NCBI RefSeq assembly: GCF_005047655.1
Contig: NZ_SUKF01000005.1
Location: 248,001-312,000, forward strand
Length of the DNA stretch: 64,000 nt
Origin: Sinimarinibacterium arenosum
GTDB lineage: Bacteria; Pseudomonadota; Gammaproteobacteria; Nevskiales; Nevskiaceae
Reading direction: 5' to 3'
Both the position numbers and the translations under genes were made by a program. Numbering within the stretch: position 1 is the first letter of the stretch; every line of letters begins with the position of its first letter. Of this stretch, positions 1-10,003 are shown piece by piece. The notes under the pieces were generated by a model. That model worked only from the letters and a program-made list of their open reading frames with translations, was not told the DNA's origin and ran no database searches.

Positions 1-1423
1 CGGAATACGAACCGGCGGTCGGCGGCCCCTGGATGCTCGACGCATACAGCCGTGCCGGCACGCGCTGCACATAGGCCTGCACGCCGGCGTCGACGGCGGA
101 CTCGGCCAGCAGTGCCATGTAGAACGAGGACAGACCGCCCCAGATGCCGATGGTGTCCGGCGCGTGATGCGAATGATCCGAGGTGACGACGATGTGATCC
201 GCCGGCACCACCGCTGCGCCGTAGCGTTCTGCGAGACGCTGTGCGATGCGCTGACGGATGTCGTACAGGCCGTTCGGTCCGTTGCCGGCCTTGTACGCGG
301 CGAAGTAGCCGATGTTGCTGGTCTTGACCAGGATAAAGCTCGACTCGCCGTCGCCCGTGATCGCGATCGCACCGGTGCGCAGCGGATCGTGTTCGGCCTG
401 CGCGTCGCGTCCGCAGAAGGTGTCGTAGCCACCGAGACACACCGACCCCGGCTCGGGCAGGAACGACGCCGAGGTCTCGGCCGCGCCGACCTTGAACGGC
501 AGCGCGCCGCCGTCGATCACCTCGACCGTCGCCGAACCCTCGTACCCGCCGACCTGCGCATGCACCTGCGTGCTGCCGCTGGCGAGCGCGGTCAGCACCC
601 CGCCGGCATCGACCTGCGCAATTGCCGCATCGTCGCTGGCCCACTGCGCCTCGGCACTGCGGTCGATGCGTGTGCCGTTGCTGTAGGTCTCGATCGCGCT
701 GAGCTGCTGCACTTCTCCCGGCGCCAGCGACAAGGCCGCCGGCTGCACCTGCAACGCCTCGAACTCGGCAGCGGTCACATTGACCGTCGCGTTCGCGGTC
801 TGCTCGTCATAGCGCGCGCTGATCTGCGTGCCGCCCGGCGCCTGCGCCGTCACGGTGCCGGCGTCATCGACCGTAGCCACGTTCGTCGCCGCACTGCTCC
901 ACTCGGCCTGATCGCTGACGTCACGGCGCGCGCCGGTGTCATCGGTCGCGAACACCCGCAAGGTCTGCTGGCGTCCGGCCGCGAGCGTGGCCGATGCCGG
1001 CTCGATCGCCAGCGCCGCGGTCGACCCGGCCTGCACGGTCAGAAACGCCACGGCCTCATCGTCGCCCAGATAACCGCGGATCTCGGTGCGGCCGGCGGCC
1101 AGCGCCGTCGCCACGCCCTGCGCATCGATCGTCGCAACGCTGTCGTCCGAGCTGTCCCAATTCAAAGTGGACGTGTCGAGCGTTTCGCTGTGGCCGCGAT
1201 CGTCGCGCGCCCGCGCCGCATACGCCAGTGTCTGACCGACACCGATGCTCGCTTCGCCCGGCGCGATCTCGATGCCGGCAGCCATTCCCGGCGCCACCGG
1301 TTCGCTGCTGCCGCAGGCGCTCAGCAGTGCCAGTGACAGGATTCCAAAGATGCCAGCGGCAATCGCCCGGAAAGTGCATGCGCGCGGCGGTACCGCGCAG
1401 ATCGCGTCGTCGTGGTGATTCAA
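1..1423 (-). CDS. Lipoprotein with bacterial Ig-like repeats and a ceramidase-type domain (C-terminus beyond window)
   Basis: The frame stays open from a TTG start preceded by GGAGGGG to the window edge, so the C-terminus is missing. A lipoprotein signal peptide ends in the lipobox LLSAC, which suggests export and lipid anchoring. Three Big-type Ig-like repeats follow (roughly residues 45-290), each with a 'W-S-S-ATVD..G.VTA' core. From about residue 305 the protein resembles the N-terminal catalytic domain of neutral/alkaline non-lysosomal ceramidases, including a His-rich TSDHSHH motif near residue 415 where the family places zinc ligands. It is the last visible gene of a four-gene lipoprotein operon. 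The family hydrolyses ceramide-like amides; the real substrate here is unknown. The TTG start is my choice from the Shine-Dalgarno sequence and the signal peptide. Confidence 0.8.
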   Translation of the reverse strand, partial: MNHHDDAICAVPPRACTFRAIAAGIFGILSLALLSACGSSEPVAPGMAAGIEIAPGEASIGVGQTLAYAARARDDRGHSETLDTSTLNWDSSDDSVATIDAQGVATALAAGRTEIRGYLGDDEAVAFLTVQAGSTAALAIEPASATLAAGRQQTLRVFATDDTGARRDVSDQAEWSSAATNVATVDDAGTVTAQAPGGTQISARYDEQTANATVNVTAAEFEALQVQPAALSLAPGEVQQLSAIETYSNGTRIDRSAEAQWASDDAAIAQVDAGGVLTALASGSTQVHAQVGGYEGSATVEVIDGGALPFKVGAAETSASFLPEPGSVCLGGYDTFCGRDAQAEHDPLRTGAIAITGDGESSFILVKTSNIGYFAAYKAGNGPNGLYDIRQRIAQRLAERYGAAVVPADHIVVTSDHSHHAPDTIGIWGGLSSFYMALLAESAVDAGVQAYVQRVPARLYASSIQGPPTAGSYS

Positions 1424-1487
1424 AGCTCCCCTCCAAATTCTTATAAAACAGATCCCTCCGGGCACTGCGCGCACCCGGAGGGACTGC

Positions 1488-4403
1488 CTACCGCTGCACC
1501 GAAATCCGACCCCAGTTGTCGTCGTGGTCATAGACGCGGATTTCGGCGGTCTCCCCCGCCCCCAGGTTCTGATTGCCTGCATTCAGGTTCGCACTGCAGG
1601 CGCTGCCGTCTTCCGTGCATTGCGCGGCAACGGCGTGCGTATTGCCGCTGGCATCGGTGACGACGACTTCGGCGCGCGCCAGACGCCCGTGCTGTGCCCA
1701 CGGCCGGAAGCTGCAGGTGTCGCAGATGCGCGGATCGTTGTTGTCGGACACGAACGGGAACGGACTGTCGTCCTCGCTGCGCGGATAGACGATCGCCGGC
1801 ACCGTGAAATTCACCATGTCGCCGCTGACACTGGCGTCATTAATCGCAATGCCGTCCCACACCGACACCTCGAATGGATCGGAGCAGAACGCATACGGCG
1901 TGAAGTCGAAGGACTGGCGGATGCGGCCGTCCACACAGAATCGATACGTGCCCGGCGGCGTGCTGTCGAGGCGCAACGGAAACGCGCTGTAGGCTTCGAA
2001 GCGCGCCGTCCAGAACCATTCCTGCAGACCAACATAGGTGCGCAGCACGCCGGGCACACCGTCCGGGAATTCCACCCGCACCGGCACTTCGCCGGTCTGG
2101 TCTGCGTAGGGCTGCCACTGCCCGGCTTCATCCTGGCGCTCGACGCGCACGCGCGGGTTGTCAGCCGCGGTCGAACCGCCGCGCCAGACGAAATGCGCGG
2201 CCGCGAAGCGCGTAATGTCCTGCGGCTGCGTGATCGGCTCGGCATCGCCGGCGTCATTGGGCATCGCCGACTGCCACAGTTCGTAAGCCGCGCCGCTAGC
2301 AGCACCGACAGTCATCGACAGCGTCTGCTGGCGCAACTCGTCGACTTGCGCCAGCGGATCGAGAAGTTCACCGGACAGTTCCGGACCACCCTGCAACCGC
2401 GCCGCCATGCGCACCAGCCGCGTGACCATGTAGTCCGCGGTGTGAGCGCCGTAGCTGGTCAGCGCCTTGCGGTAGCTGTCGCGGCTCATGTACTCGCGAT
2501 AGCTGACGGTGTAGCCGTTGTAGTCGCCAGCGTGGCCAACGCCGACCACAAGCTTGTAGCCCAGCACGCCGAGGTCCTGGATTTCCTCCTTGGTGAAGTT
2601 GCCCCACAGCGCCGCAAGGTCGTCGCTTTCGGTGTTGGCGACCAGCGCATTCTCCGGTGCGTCCCAGCCGCGGGCGTCGTTATGCACCTGCGCGCGCATG
2701 TGCGCGATCGCATCCGGTTCCAAGTTGTCGCCGGGAATGCGCTCTGCATTGTTCTCCGGGTCAGTCGGGTCGAAATACTGCGCCTGCAACACGCAGGCCT
2801 GCGCGTAGGCGGGATCGTCACGATACTCGGGCAGCAGGCAGGCCCAGTCGAAGCCGTCGTAGATATCGCCCTGCGTCTGGTTCAATCGCGATTCCAGATT
2901 CAGGATCAGATCCGACTGCGCCTCGCAGGCGCAGGACGCCAACAGGATGTCGCCGATGCGCAGTACCTGCAGCTTGAGCCGCAGGTTTTCCTCGACCAGG
3001 CCAACCGCCGGCGCGTCGTAGTGATCCGGCAGCGGAATGCCCTCGGCCTGCAGGGTCGTGAACAGCCGCGCGGTGACGCCGGTCAGTTCGTTGTCGCCGG
3101 GGAAGCCGAGCCGATAGCAGTCCGGCAGCCCCAGCGCCGGCACGCCGGGATCGCCGGCGACCGTGGTTTCGGTGACGCAGTTGGAGACACTCGGATACGG
3201 GTGCGAGACCGGTCCCGGCGTCCACACCGTCAGCATGTCGACGTCGAAGTCCGCGGTGTACGGGATCAGCGCAACCCCAGTGCCGATCGCGGTCCAGGCC
3301 CTGACGATGTCGTCGGCCAGAAAGCGCACGTTGCGCTCGGTCTGCACATAGCCCTCGTGCGCCCAGTCGCGTAGCACGCCTTCGCCGAAGGCGCAGTCGT
3401 CGGATTCCGGCGTTTCGGCGTCGGACGACCAGCGCCCGCAGACGGAGGCATCGTCGGCCAGCAACTCGGCATCGTCGCCACTGCTCTCGGCGCTGCCGAC
3501 GTCGCCCTGACTGAACACCAGCGGCGCGCCGGTCTCACGTTCGACCATGCGCTCCAGCGGGCCGAGGAAATCGGCGCTGTGCAGATCGTGCGGATCGAGA
3601 CTCTCCGGATGCTCGCCCCAGTTGATCCAGGTCGCCAGCGGACGCGGGTGCGCTGGATCACTGAGGTCGTCAAAGCGCAGCACGACCAGACCGTGGTCGT
3701 TGTATTCGAGCGGGTAGCCCGCCGGCGTGCCGTCGTCCGCAGTCGCGGTGCGCACGATGTTGCCCTTGTAGACGCGGTGCTGGATCTGCGTCGCGCCCAT
3801 GCGCGCTGGCTTGAGGTTCGCCGCTGCGGTCTCGATCGCCTCGGCCATCTTGCGCGCCTGGTTCTCGAAGAAGCGCGCGTCGAACACGTCCTGGAACAGG
3901 AACAGGCCGACCGCCAGAGTCGCTGCGTAGGCCGAGCTGTGGTTGTGCGTGACGTGATACAGGATCTGTTCGTAGCCGACGCCGGAGTCACCCTGGTCCA
4001 GCAGCTGGCCGACGCGGCGCAGCAGCATGTCCTGCGCCAGATAGTTGTCGGTCTTCAGCAGCGCGACGCGCTTTCCGTTATTACCTTCGATGACGATCGC
4101 GCGCGCGGTCAGGCGCGACTGCACGCCGTAGCTGGCGTGCTTGAGCTTGTGCGTCAGGAAGGGATCGACGTCGTTGCCGGCGACGGCGCCAAACGTGTCG
4201 GTGGCGTAGTCGCAGTATTGACCGGCGCAGTAGCCGACGTCCGGCGTCATGTCGACAACGCCGACACCGACGCGTACGCGGCTGGTCGGCGGCGGTTCGA
4301 CGCCGGCGCCATCACCACCGCCCTCAAGCTGCGGTACGGTTGAGCTGCCGCAGCCGATCAGCAGCAACGACAGTGCAACAACGATGATGAGGCCCTTGCG
4401 CAT
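1488..4403 (-). CDS. Ceramidase-like lipoprotein, 971 aa
   Basis: The start at 4403 gives a lipoprotein signal peptide with lipobox LLIGC; a longer frame upstream would bury it. The mature N-terminus carries the ceramidase-family opening (VGVGVVDMTPDVGYCAGQ), then an HVTHNHSSAY motif near residue 150 that fits the zinc-binding histidines, and WINWGEHPESL and FSQGDVGSAESS blocks typical of neutral-ceramidase-like hydrolases. The last ~250 residues look beta-rich, like the Ig-like C-terminal domain of that family. The ATG overlaps the stop of the upstream gene by one base (TGATG), so translation is probably coupled. The likely role is hydrolysis of an amide-linked lipid outside the cytoplasm; the substrate cannot be read from sequence. 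Confidence 0.82.
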   Translation of the reverse strand: MRKGLIIVVALSLLLIGCGSSTVPQLEGGGDGAGVEPPPTSRVRVGVGVVDMTPDVGYCAGQYCDYATDTFGAVAGNDVDPFLTHKLKHASYGVQSRLTARAIVIEGNNGKRVALLKTDNYLAQDMLLRRVGQLLDQGDSGVGYEQILYHVTHNHSSAYAATLAVGLFLFQDVFDARFFENQARKMAEAIETAAANLKPARMGATQIQHRVYKGNIVRTATADDGTPAGYPLEYNDHGLVVLRFDDLSDPAHPRPLATWINWGEHPESLDPHDLHSADFLGPLERMVERETGAPLVFSQGDVGSAESSGDDAELLADDASVCGRWSSDAETPESDDCAFGEGVLRDWAHEGYVQTERNVRFLADDIVRAWTAIGTGVALIPYTADFDVDMLTVWTPGPVSHPYPSVSNCVTETTVAGDPGVPALGLPDCYRLGFPGDNELTGVTARLFTTLQAEGIPLPDHYDAPAVGLVEENLRLKLQVLRIGDILLASCACEAQSDLILNLESRLNQTQGDIYDGFDWACLLPEYRDDPAYAQACVLQAQYFDPTDPENNAERIPGDNLEPDAIAHMRAQVHNDARGWDAPENALVANTESDDLAALWGNFTKEEIQDLGVLGYKLVVGVGHAGDYNGYTVSYREYMSRDSYRKALTSYGAHTADYMVTRLVRMAARLQGGPELSGELLDPLAQVDELRQQTLSMTVGAASGAAYELWQSAMPNDAGDAEPITQPQDITRFAAAHFVWRGGSTAADNPRVRVERQDEAGQWQPYADQTGEVPVRVEFPDGVPGVLRTYVGLQEWFWTARFEAYSAFPLRLDSTPPGTYRFCVDGRIRQSFDFTPYAFCSDPFEVSVWDGIAINDASVSGDMVNFTVPAIVYPRSEDDSPFPFVSDNNDPRICDTCSFRPWAQHGRLARAEVVVTDASGNTHAVAAQCTEDGSACSANLNAGNQNLGAGETAEIRVYDHDDNWGRISVQR

Positions 4404-6847
4404 CACGGCAGCGGCACCGCGACCGACTGCAGTGCAAAGCGCGCGACATTGGCGTAGGGCTCGGCAAGATTCTGCGGCTGCGCGCTTGGCACGATGAACT
4501 GCCACTGCTCGCCGTCGACCTCGGTCGTCGTCAACGGCGAGAACAGGTTGTCGGTGTCGTGCGTGACGAAGAAGTGCAGTCCGTGCGCGGCATGCGCGCC
4601 CTGGCGCTGCGTGCAGTCGAGATCCTCATACGTCAGCGCGTCGTTGCCGCTCGCCGCGCGTGCGGCGGCGACGTAGGCCTCGCGCACCTTGTCGTCACCG
4701 GAGTTGTCGCCCGGGAACGGCCGCGACACCGGGTCGTCGCCGGTGCCGTCGTCGAGGCAGGCGTCGTCGCGGTAGTACGGCACGACCAGCGGATTCAGCA
4801 AGGAAGTCGCGCCGCGCAGCAGGAAGGTATAGACCAGCGAACCGCCGTCGCCCTTGGCCGCGATCTGTTCCCAGTTGTCGAAGGCCAGCGGCAGATTGAA
4901 GGTCGGGTCCGGCACGTCGAGAAACGCGGGGCAGCGGCCGTCGGCGTTCGGTGAGGTGATGCCGTCGTCGAGCGACGGACAGAAGCCGAACAGCGGCGTG
5001 AAGCCGTCGACGTTGCCGATCTCGTCGTTGACACCATCGATCGGCACGCCCTGCGGCCGCAGGATCGTGTAGTAGCGCCCGCCCGGCACGCCCGCAGCGG
5101 CTTCCTCGGCGGTCGGCACCATTGCCGAACGGTTGTAGTCCCAGGAGGTGTAGAGACCATCCGGCGGAATCGGATGCACGCGGATGCGATAGCGGTAGGC
5201 CACCGCGTCGCGATAGAAGGTTTCGGTCTTGGTGACGTTGGTGCCGGAATCCGCGCCCCAGACTTCGCGGATGCAGCGCACCGGTCCGCAGCGCTCGCCG
5301 AGCAGGCTGGCGTTGCCTTCCCAGTTGACCTGCTCGTCCTCGAATCCGACCAGCGAGATCGTCGAGTCCGGCGACTGCTGGAATGCGCGTCCCTTCCAGC
5401 GGTCGATCAGGTCGGGACGCGTGTCCCAGTAGACGTCGGAATCGACGACATCCTCCGGCGCGCGGATGCGCAGGTCGCGCACCATCCAGCGGCCACTGGA
5501 CTGCCAGCGGTAGTTGGCCGTGGTGACGGTGACATCGTCGCGCGGGAAGCGGTCGGTCGAGGCGCAGCGGTAGCCGCCGTCGACCGCGCTGCACTGCTCC
5601 GGATCGCCGAAGTAGTCGTCGAGGCTGGCGACGCAGATCGCGCCGCTCAGGTTGGCGCCATAGTTGGTGTTGCTGGTGCCGAGCTTCTCCGGATCGTCAT
5701 CGGCGAAGCGGTAGCGATCGATCCACTGGTCGGCGTCGGCGCCGCGGGCGTAGTGCACGTAGTGCTCGTCCTTGAACCGCGAGCCACCCTCGACCTGGAA
5801 CAGGTAGACATAGCGCTGCGTCTGCGGCGCGAGCGGATCGATCAGCGCGATCTGCTGTGCCGCGCCGTCGACGCCCTCGGGCCGGCTGTCGCCCGGCGCC
5901 ATCTCGCCGGCATCGGCGGCCATGAACACGATCTCGTCGTCGTTATCCAGACCGGGCACGGGGTCCGGCGTCGGCCCGGCGAGGCCTTCGTTGACACCGT
6001 TGTTGTCGGGATCGGCGTCGTAGGCCTTGCTGCAATCGCCCTGCGTCATCGCCCAGGCTTCGGTGTCCCAGACGTAGCTGGTTTCCGGATCGGTGCCGGA
6101 GTAGATCGAGAACGTGCTGTTGCCGTTGGCGAGGAAGTACGGCATGCGCTCGTCGACCTGCACCGGAATCTCGACCCAGGCGCCGTCGCGCCAGGCGTAC
6201 GCCGCAATCTGCTCGACCGGCACGCCGCCGACAACCGTCTCGCCCTGCACCGGATAGATCAAGGTGCCGTTGTGCGCGTCGCGCACCGGCGCGCTGTTGG
6301 GCACCAGCGAACGCAGCAGTTCGAGTATCGGCGCACAGACCTGATCCAGCGGTGCCGGACACTGATCCAGGTACGCACCGGACGGATAGACGTTGGCAAT
6401 GCCGAACGCCGCCGGCGCGCTCCAGCCCGGCAGCAGTGCCCCGGGCACGACGACCGCCTCGACCTCGCGCCGCGCCGCCAGCGCCTGCTGCAGAGTTGAC
6501 GGCAGATCCTGCGCCAGACCCAGCAGATCCTCCGGGCTCTGCGCTTCCGGCAGCGCCGCGAGATTCGACGCCAGATTACCGAGCGCCGTCTGCAGCGCCG
6601 CGCCACCGGCGGCGACGTCGCCGTCGAGCAGTGCCGCGGTCACCGTGTTGGCGTCAGCACTGAACTGTGCGATGGCGCCGAGCACGCCGCCGCCGTAGCC
6701 GTCCGGCGTCTGCCCGTCCGTCGGACCTTCTTCGCCCGGTGTCGCGGTGTCTTCAGGCGCGGTGCTGCTGCGACAGCCCCCCAGCATCAGGGCACCAACC
6801 ATCAGGGCACTGGCCATCAGCGCGACCGCCATCTTGTCCATGCGCAT
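4403..6847 (-). CDS. Large lipoprotein of unknown function, 814 aa
   Basis: A signal peptide with lipobox MLGGC is followed by a Pro/Thr/Gly-rich linker. I recognise no domain in the remaining ~770 residues, which are rich in Asp, Trp and Tyr and contain paired cysteines, as in exported proteins with disulfides. The start has GGAG seven bases upstream; a second ATG two codons later is possible. The gene begins two bases after the upstream ceramidase-like gene and overlaps the downstream one by one base, so it is co-transcribed and probably works with the three hydrolase-like lipoproteins. A binding or carrier partner for lipids is only a guess. Confidence 0.75.
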   Translation of the reverse strand: MRMDKMAVALMASALMVGALMLGGCRSSTAPEDTATPGEEGPTDGQTPDGYGGGVLGAIAQFSADANTVTAALLDGDVAAGGAALQTALGNLASNLAALPEAQSPEDLLGLAQDLPSTLQQALAARREVEAVVVPGALLPGWSAPAAFGIANVYPSGAYLDQCPAPLDQVCAPILELLRSLVPNSAPVRDAHNGTLIYPVQGETVVGGVPVEQIAAYAWRDGAWVEIPVQVDERMPYFLANGNSTFSIYSGTDPETSYVWDTEAWAMTQGDCSKAYDADPDNNGVNEGLAGPTPDPVPGLDNDDEIVFMAADAGEMAPGDSRPEGVDGAAQQIALIDPLAPQTQRYVYLFQVEGGSRFKDEHYVHYARGADADQWIDRYRFADDDPEKLGTSNTNYGANLSGAICVASLDDYFGDPEQCSAVDGGYRCASTDRFPRDDVTVTTANYRWQSSGRWMVRDLRIRAPEDVVDSDVYWDTRPDLIDRWKGRAFQQSPDSTISLVGFEDEQVNWEGNASLLGERCGPVRCIREVWGADSGTNVTKTETFYRDAVAYRYRIRVHPIPPDGLYTSWDYNRSAMVPTAEEAAAGVPGGRYYTILRPQGVPIDGVNDEIGNVDGFTPLFGFCPSLDDGITSPNADGRCPAFLDVPDPTFNLPLAFDNWEQIAAKGDGGSLVYTFLLRGATSLLNPLVVPYYRDDACLDDGTGDDPVSRPFPGDNSGDDKVREAYVAAARAASGNDALTYEDLDCTQRQGAHAAHGLHFFVTHDTDNLFSPLTTTEVDGEQWQFIVPSAQPQNLAEPYANVARFALQSVAVPLP

Positions 6848-6849
6848 GC

Positions 6850-8670
6850 TCAGGCTCCGTCACCCAGCAGGCCGCAGACCGCGACCGGCAGGCCCGCACC
6901 GAGACAGACCCCCGCGAGCGGCGTTTGCGGATCAAGCAAGCTGCACAGCGCTTCCGGCGCGCCGGCGTCGAGGCACTGCTGTGCGTACGCTGACTGGATG
7001 CGCTCGAGGTTATTGGCGATGTCCGTGAGCAGGCAGTCCGGCGACGCCGGATCGACGCAACCACGCAGGTATTCCGGCAGGTACTCGATGGCCGGTGCGT
7101 CGAACAGCGGGATGTAGGCCTGCATGCGCAGCAGTGGCGCGGTCAGCGGTCCGAGCGAGACGAACTCCTCGTAGCCGGTGAACGGAATCAGGAAGCCGGT
7201 ATCGCCGGTCGGATCGACGTAGCTGAACTCCTCTTCCGGAATGATGTAGCCGAAGGAGTTGTGCGTCAGGCCCAGCGTCATCACGGTGGCGTCGGGATTC
7301 GCATACGCGGCGACGCGCCGGATGAACTGGCCGAAGGTGTGGGTGGTTTCGCCGGGGATCGTGACGATTTCCAGTCCGCCCTGACCGCCGAGGCTGACGC
7401 GCGAAACCCGGGTCGTCGCCGTTGTCGCGACCTGACCGATGTCGGTCGTGGTGGTCCCGAGAATGGCACCAAGCACAGGAATATCGGTCAGCGCGGTCGC
7501 AGTGAAGTCGTAGTAGCGGTTGAACGCGCCAATGCCGCCTGCCGCGACAAACAGCGGGTTGGTCACCGGCAGCGTTGCGGTGACCACACGGTGCTCCAGC
7601 TGCGGCGCCAACTTGCGCAGCGGCTGCGCGTCGGCGAATGCGGCGAGGTCGTGGCCTCGGCAGCGCACACGCTCGTAGGCATCCGGCTCGTCGAAGTCGC
7701 ACTGCCCGCCAGAGGGCGAGGCGTCGGCGATGACGCCGTTGTAGTACAGCGCAACCCCGCCATGCTGCTGCTCCAGATAGCGCATTGCGCCATAGATGTA
7801 GTCGGCATGCGGAACGCGCGGATCCTCGTCGATTGAGGTCGGGTGCGCGTTGTACTGCAGCAACTGCGCGATCGTGCGCCGGCCGCTGCTCTGCTCGACA
7901 CGGAGCAGGGTCACATGCGGGTCGGCATCGGCCGCCGGGTCGACATGCGGGCGGCGGTAGTTGTTGAAGTCCAGCGTCTCGCCCTGGCTGACACGCAGGC
8001 TCGCGCGGCTGCGCGAGGTGATCGCCTCGCTGACCGCATCGGCCGCGGACGCCAGCAGCGTATTGTCGATCCAGTCCTGCGGCACGCCGCCCCACAAGCC
8101 CTGCAAGTCGGCACCGGCGTGCGAGTGGGTCTGTCCGAACAAGACGCCGTCAGCCGGTACGCAGAAATCGAGCGCGCAGCTGGCGTCGACGATGGCTTGG
8201 GTCAGACGCTGCTGGATGACATTGCCGGCGCCGATCGCATCGACCGTAACGAACGCCACGCGGGTGTCACCGAGCGCCAGCAGCAGCAATCGCAAAGAGG
8301 TGTTTTCATCGTCTCGGGTGCGACCGGCATGGTGCACGCGTTCCTGCGCCGGCACCGTCAGGTTCTCGCCCAGCGGCGCAAACGGATCCGGCAGGTTCTG
8401 CAGTGGATTGATGCCGTAGCCGCCAAGATTGAACTTCTGCGTCTTGTTGCCGAGAAACAGACGTTCCTCGTCGATGCCGTCAATCTGCGCCTGCGTCGGC
8501 GTGATCACGCGCTCGGCCGCACCGGCGCAGAAATCATCCTCCACACAGGCTGCACCGGCAGCGCTCACTACCGCACCATCGCCGTCGACCGGGCGGCTGC
8601 TGCCGCACGCCGCCAACAGCACCAGCGACGCCACAACAGCGCCGCGGGCCACACCGCCCCCGATCTGCAT
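6850..8670 (-). CDS. Ceramidase-like lipoprotein, 606 aa; first gene of the operon
   Basis: I chose the ATG at 8670, preceded by GGAGGAG, because it puts a lipoprotein signal peptide (lipobox LLAAC) at the N-terminus. The protein shows the neutral/alkaline ceramidase pattern: a GGYG block after the N-terminal strand, TVDAIGAGN, the His motif GQTHSHAGADLQGLWGG near residue 190, YNAHPTSID and a later TIPGETTHTFG segment. It starts an operon of four tightly spaced lipoprotein genes. The divergent AraC-type gene is about 90 bases away and is the obvious candidate regulator. It probably hydrolyses a sphingolipid-like or other N-acyl amide outside the cytoplasm; specificity is not visible. Confidence 0.82.
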   Translation of the reverse strand: MQIGGGVARGAVVASLVLLAACGSSRPVDGDGAVVSAAGAACVEDDFCAGAAERVITPTQAQIDGIDEERLFLGNKTQKFNLGGYGINPLQNLPDPFAPLGENLTVPAQERVHHAGRTRDDENTSLRLLLLALGDTRVAFVTVDAIGAGNVIQQRLTQAIVDASCALDFCVPADGVLFGQTHSHAGADLQGLWGGVPQDWIDNTLLASAADAVSEAITSRSRASLRVSQGETLDFNNYRRPHVDPAADADPHVTLLRVEQSSGRRTIAQLLQYNAHPTSIDEDPRVPHADYIYGAMRYLEQQHGGVALYYNGVIADASPSGGQCDFDEPDAYERVRCRGHDLAAFADAQPLRKLAPQLEHRVVTATLPVTNPLFVAAGGIGAFNRYYDFTATALTDIPVLGAILGTTTTDIGQVATTATTRVSRVSLGGQGGLEIVTIPGETTHTFGQFIRRVAAYANPDATVMTLGLTHNSFGYIIPEEEFSYVDPTGDTGFLIPFTGYEEFVSLGPLTAPLLRMQAYIPLFDAPAIEYLPEYLRGCVDPASPDCLLTDIANNLERIQSAYAQQCLDAGAPEALCSLLDPQTPLAGVCLGAGLPVAVCGLLGDGA

Positions 8671-8762
8671 CCACTCCTCCGTTCTCGCACTCCGGCGCGC
8701 TCTGTGTCGCGTCGGCTCTCTCTCTTCGCGGTACCTCATGCGGGCCCGTCGATCGGCTCATC

Positions 8763-9860
8763 ATGGGTATCCGCCAAAGCGGGGTCTTGACGAATGCCGC
8801 CGTTTTATTAGGAAATCACGCCAACGTGTCGTCAAACCGCAACATTCCCCACACTGGCGTCATCGCTGCGCTCTATGCGCGCGGCCTGCTCGACTATCTG
8901 CGCGCCCGCGGAGTCGACCCGACGCAGCTGTATGCGCCCGATCGTGTCGCGCACTTCCAGCGCGTCGGCGGGCATGTCGAGATTCCGCTCGCTGAATGGA
9001 TCGCGATGTTCGACACCGCGGTCGACGCCCTCGGCGAACCCGACCTGCCGCTGAAGGCCGGCGGCAGCCTGCATTTGCGTCATCTGGGCGTGCTCGGCCA
9101 CGTGCTGATGAACTGCGCCACGCTTGAAGAGGTGTACCTGCAGCTGGCGCGCTACATCCGTCTGCTGGGTCAGATCGGCCAGCCGGCGCTGAGCCTGCAT
9201 GGCGACGAGGCGCATCTGCTGTGGAGCTGGCCCTACGATTCGCCGCCGGCGGATGCGGTCGCGCAGTTCATGCTCGGCGCGCGGGCGATGTTCATGCGCT
9301 GGCTCACCAACCGCCCGGACCTGCGCTACGACGCCTATTTTCATTTTCCGCGTCCGCGGGACACGCGCGCATACGAACAAATCTTTGGCGGCGCACTGCA
9401 TTTTTCGCAGCCGCACAGCAAGATGGTGTTCTCCCGCGACTACCTGACGCTGCCGGTGGTCTCGGCTGACGAGGAGCTGCGGCAGCAGGTCGAGGCGCAG
9501 GCGCAATCGCTGCTGCAGCAGCTGTCCGGTGAACCGCCGCTGCTGCGCGAACTGCGCAGCTTTCTGGCCCGCAACCTCGCCAATGGCCGGGTCTCGCTAG
9601 AGCTGTCGGCACAAGCGCTGGGGACATCCGCCAGAACCTTGCAGCGGCGTCTGTCCGAAAGCAATCTGTCGTTCCAGACCGCGCTGGATCAGGTCCGCCA
9701 GGCCCGTGCCGAAGCCCTGTTACGCGACCCGACGGTGTCGCTGACGCAGATCGCGTTCCTGCTGGGCTATACCGAGCAAAGCACGTTTCACAATGCATTC
9801 CGCCGCTGGACGCACTGCTCCCCGGGTGCGTTCCGCCGGCGTCAGCGATCCGCAACTTAG
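8763..9860 (+). CDS. AraC-family transcriptional regulator with arabinose-binding-type N-terminal domain
   Basis: The N-terminal ~230 residues match the domain found in OruR/ArgR-like AraC regulators (start VIAALYARGLLDYLRARGVD). The C-terminus carries two helix-turn-helix motifs: LELSAQALGTSARTLQRRLS, then LTQIAFLLGYTEQSTFHNAF. Such proteins activate nearby catabolic genes in response to a small molecule. It is divergent from the ceramidase-like lipoprotein operon and probably controls it. The ATG used here has no clear ribosome site. An in-frame GTG at 8826, with AGGA about 12 bases upstream, would give a protein 21 residues shorter that fits the family length equally well. Confidence 0.88.
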   Translation: MGIRQSGVLTNAAVLLGNHANVSSNRNIPHTGVIAALYARGLLDYLRARGVDPTQLYAPDRVAHFQRVGGHVEIPLAEWIAMFDTAVDALGEPDLPLKAGGSLHLRHLGVLGHVLMNCATLEEVYLQLARYIRLLGQIGQPALSLHGDEAHLLWSWPYDSPPADAVAQFMLGARAMFMRWLTNRPDLRYDAYFHFPRPRDTRAYEQIFGGALHFSQPHSKMVFSRDYLTLPVVSADEELRQQVEAQAQSLLQQLSGEPPLLRELRSFLARNLANGRVSLELSAQALGTSARTLQRRLSESNLSFQTALDQVRQARAEALLRDPTVSLTQIAFLLGYTEQSTFHNAFRRWTHCSPGAFRRRQRSAT

Positions 9861-10003
9861 ATGTGGGACCATCTTGCAGCGCTTCGTTCAGAAACCGACG
9901 CTCGACCGCCCGATGTTGCCGTCCGCACCGGAAAACCCCGCTGCAGCCTGCGACTTACGGTTATCTTGCACCGCAACATCAGCAGGCGTAAGGTGCGCGC
10001 CGC

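Noticed and set aside
1524-3374. Long open frame opposite the 971-residue ceramidase-like gene
   Set aside because: It is the complement of a real gene in GC-rich DNA; no ribosome site, signal or domain, and its composition is Arg/Ala/Val-rich.
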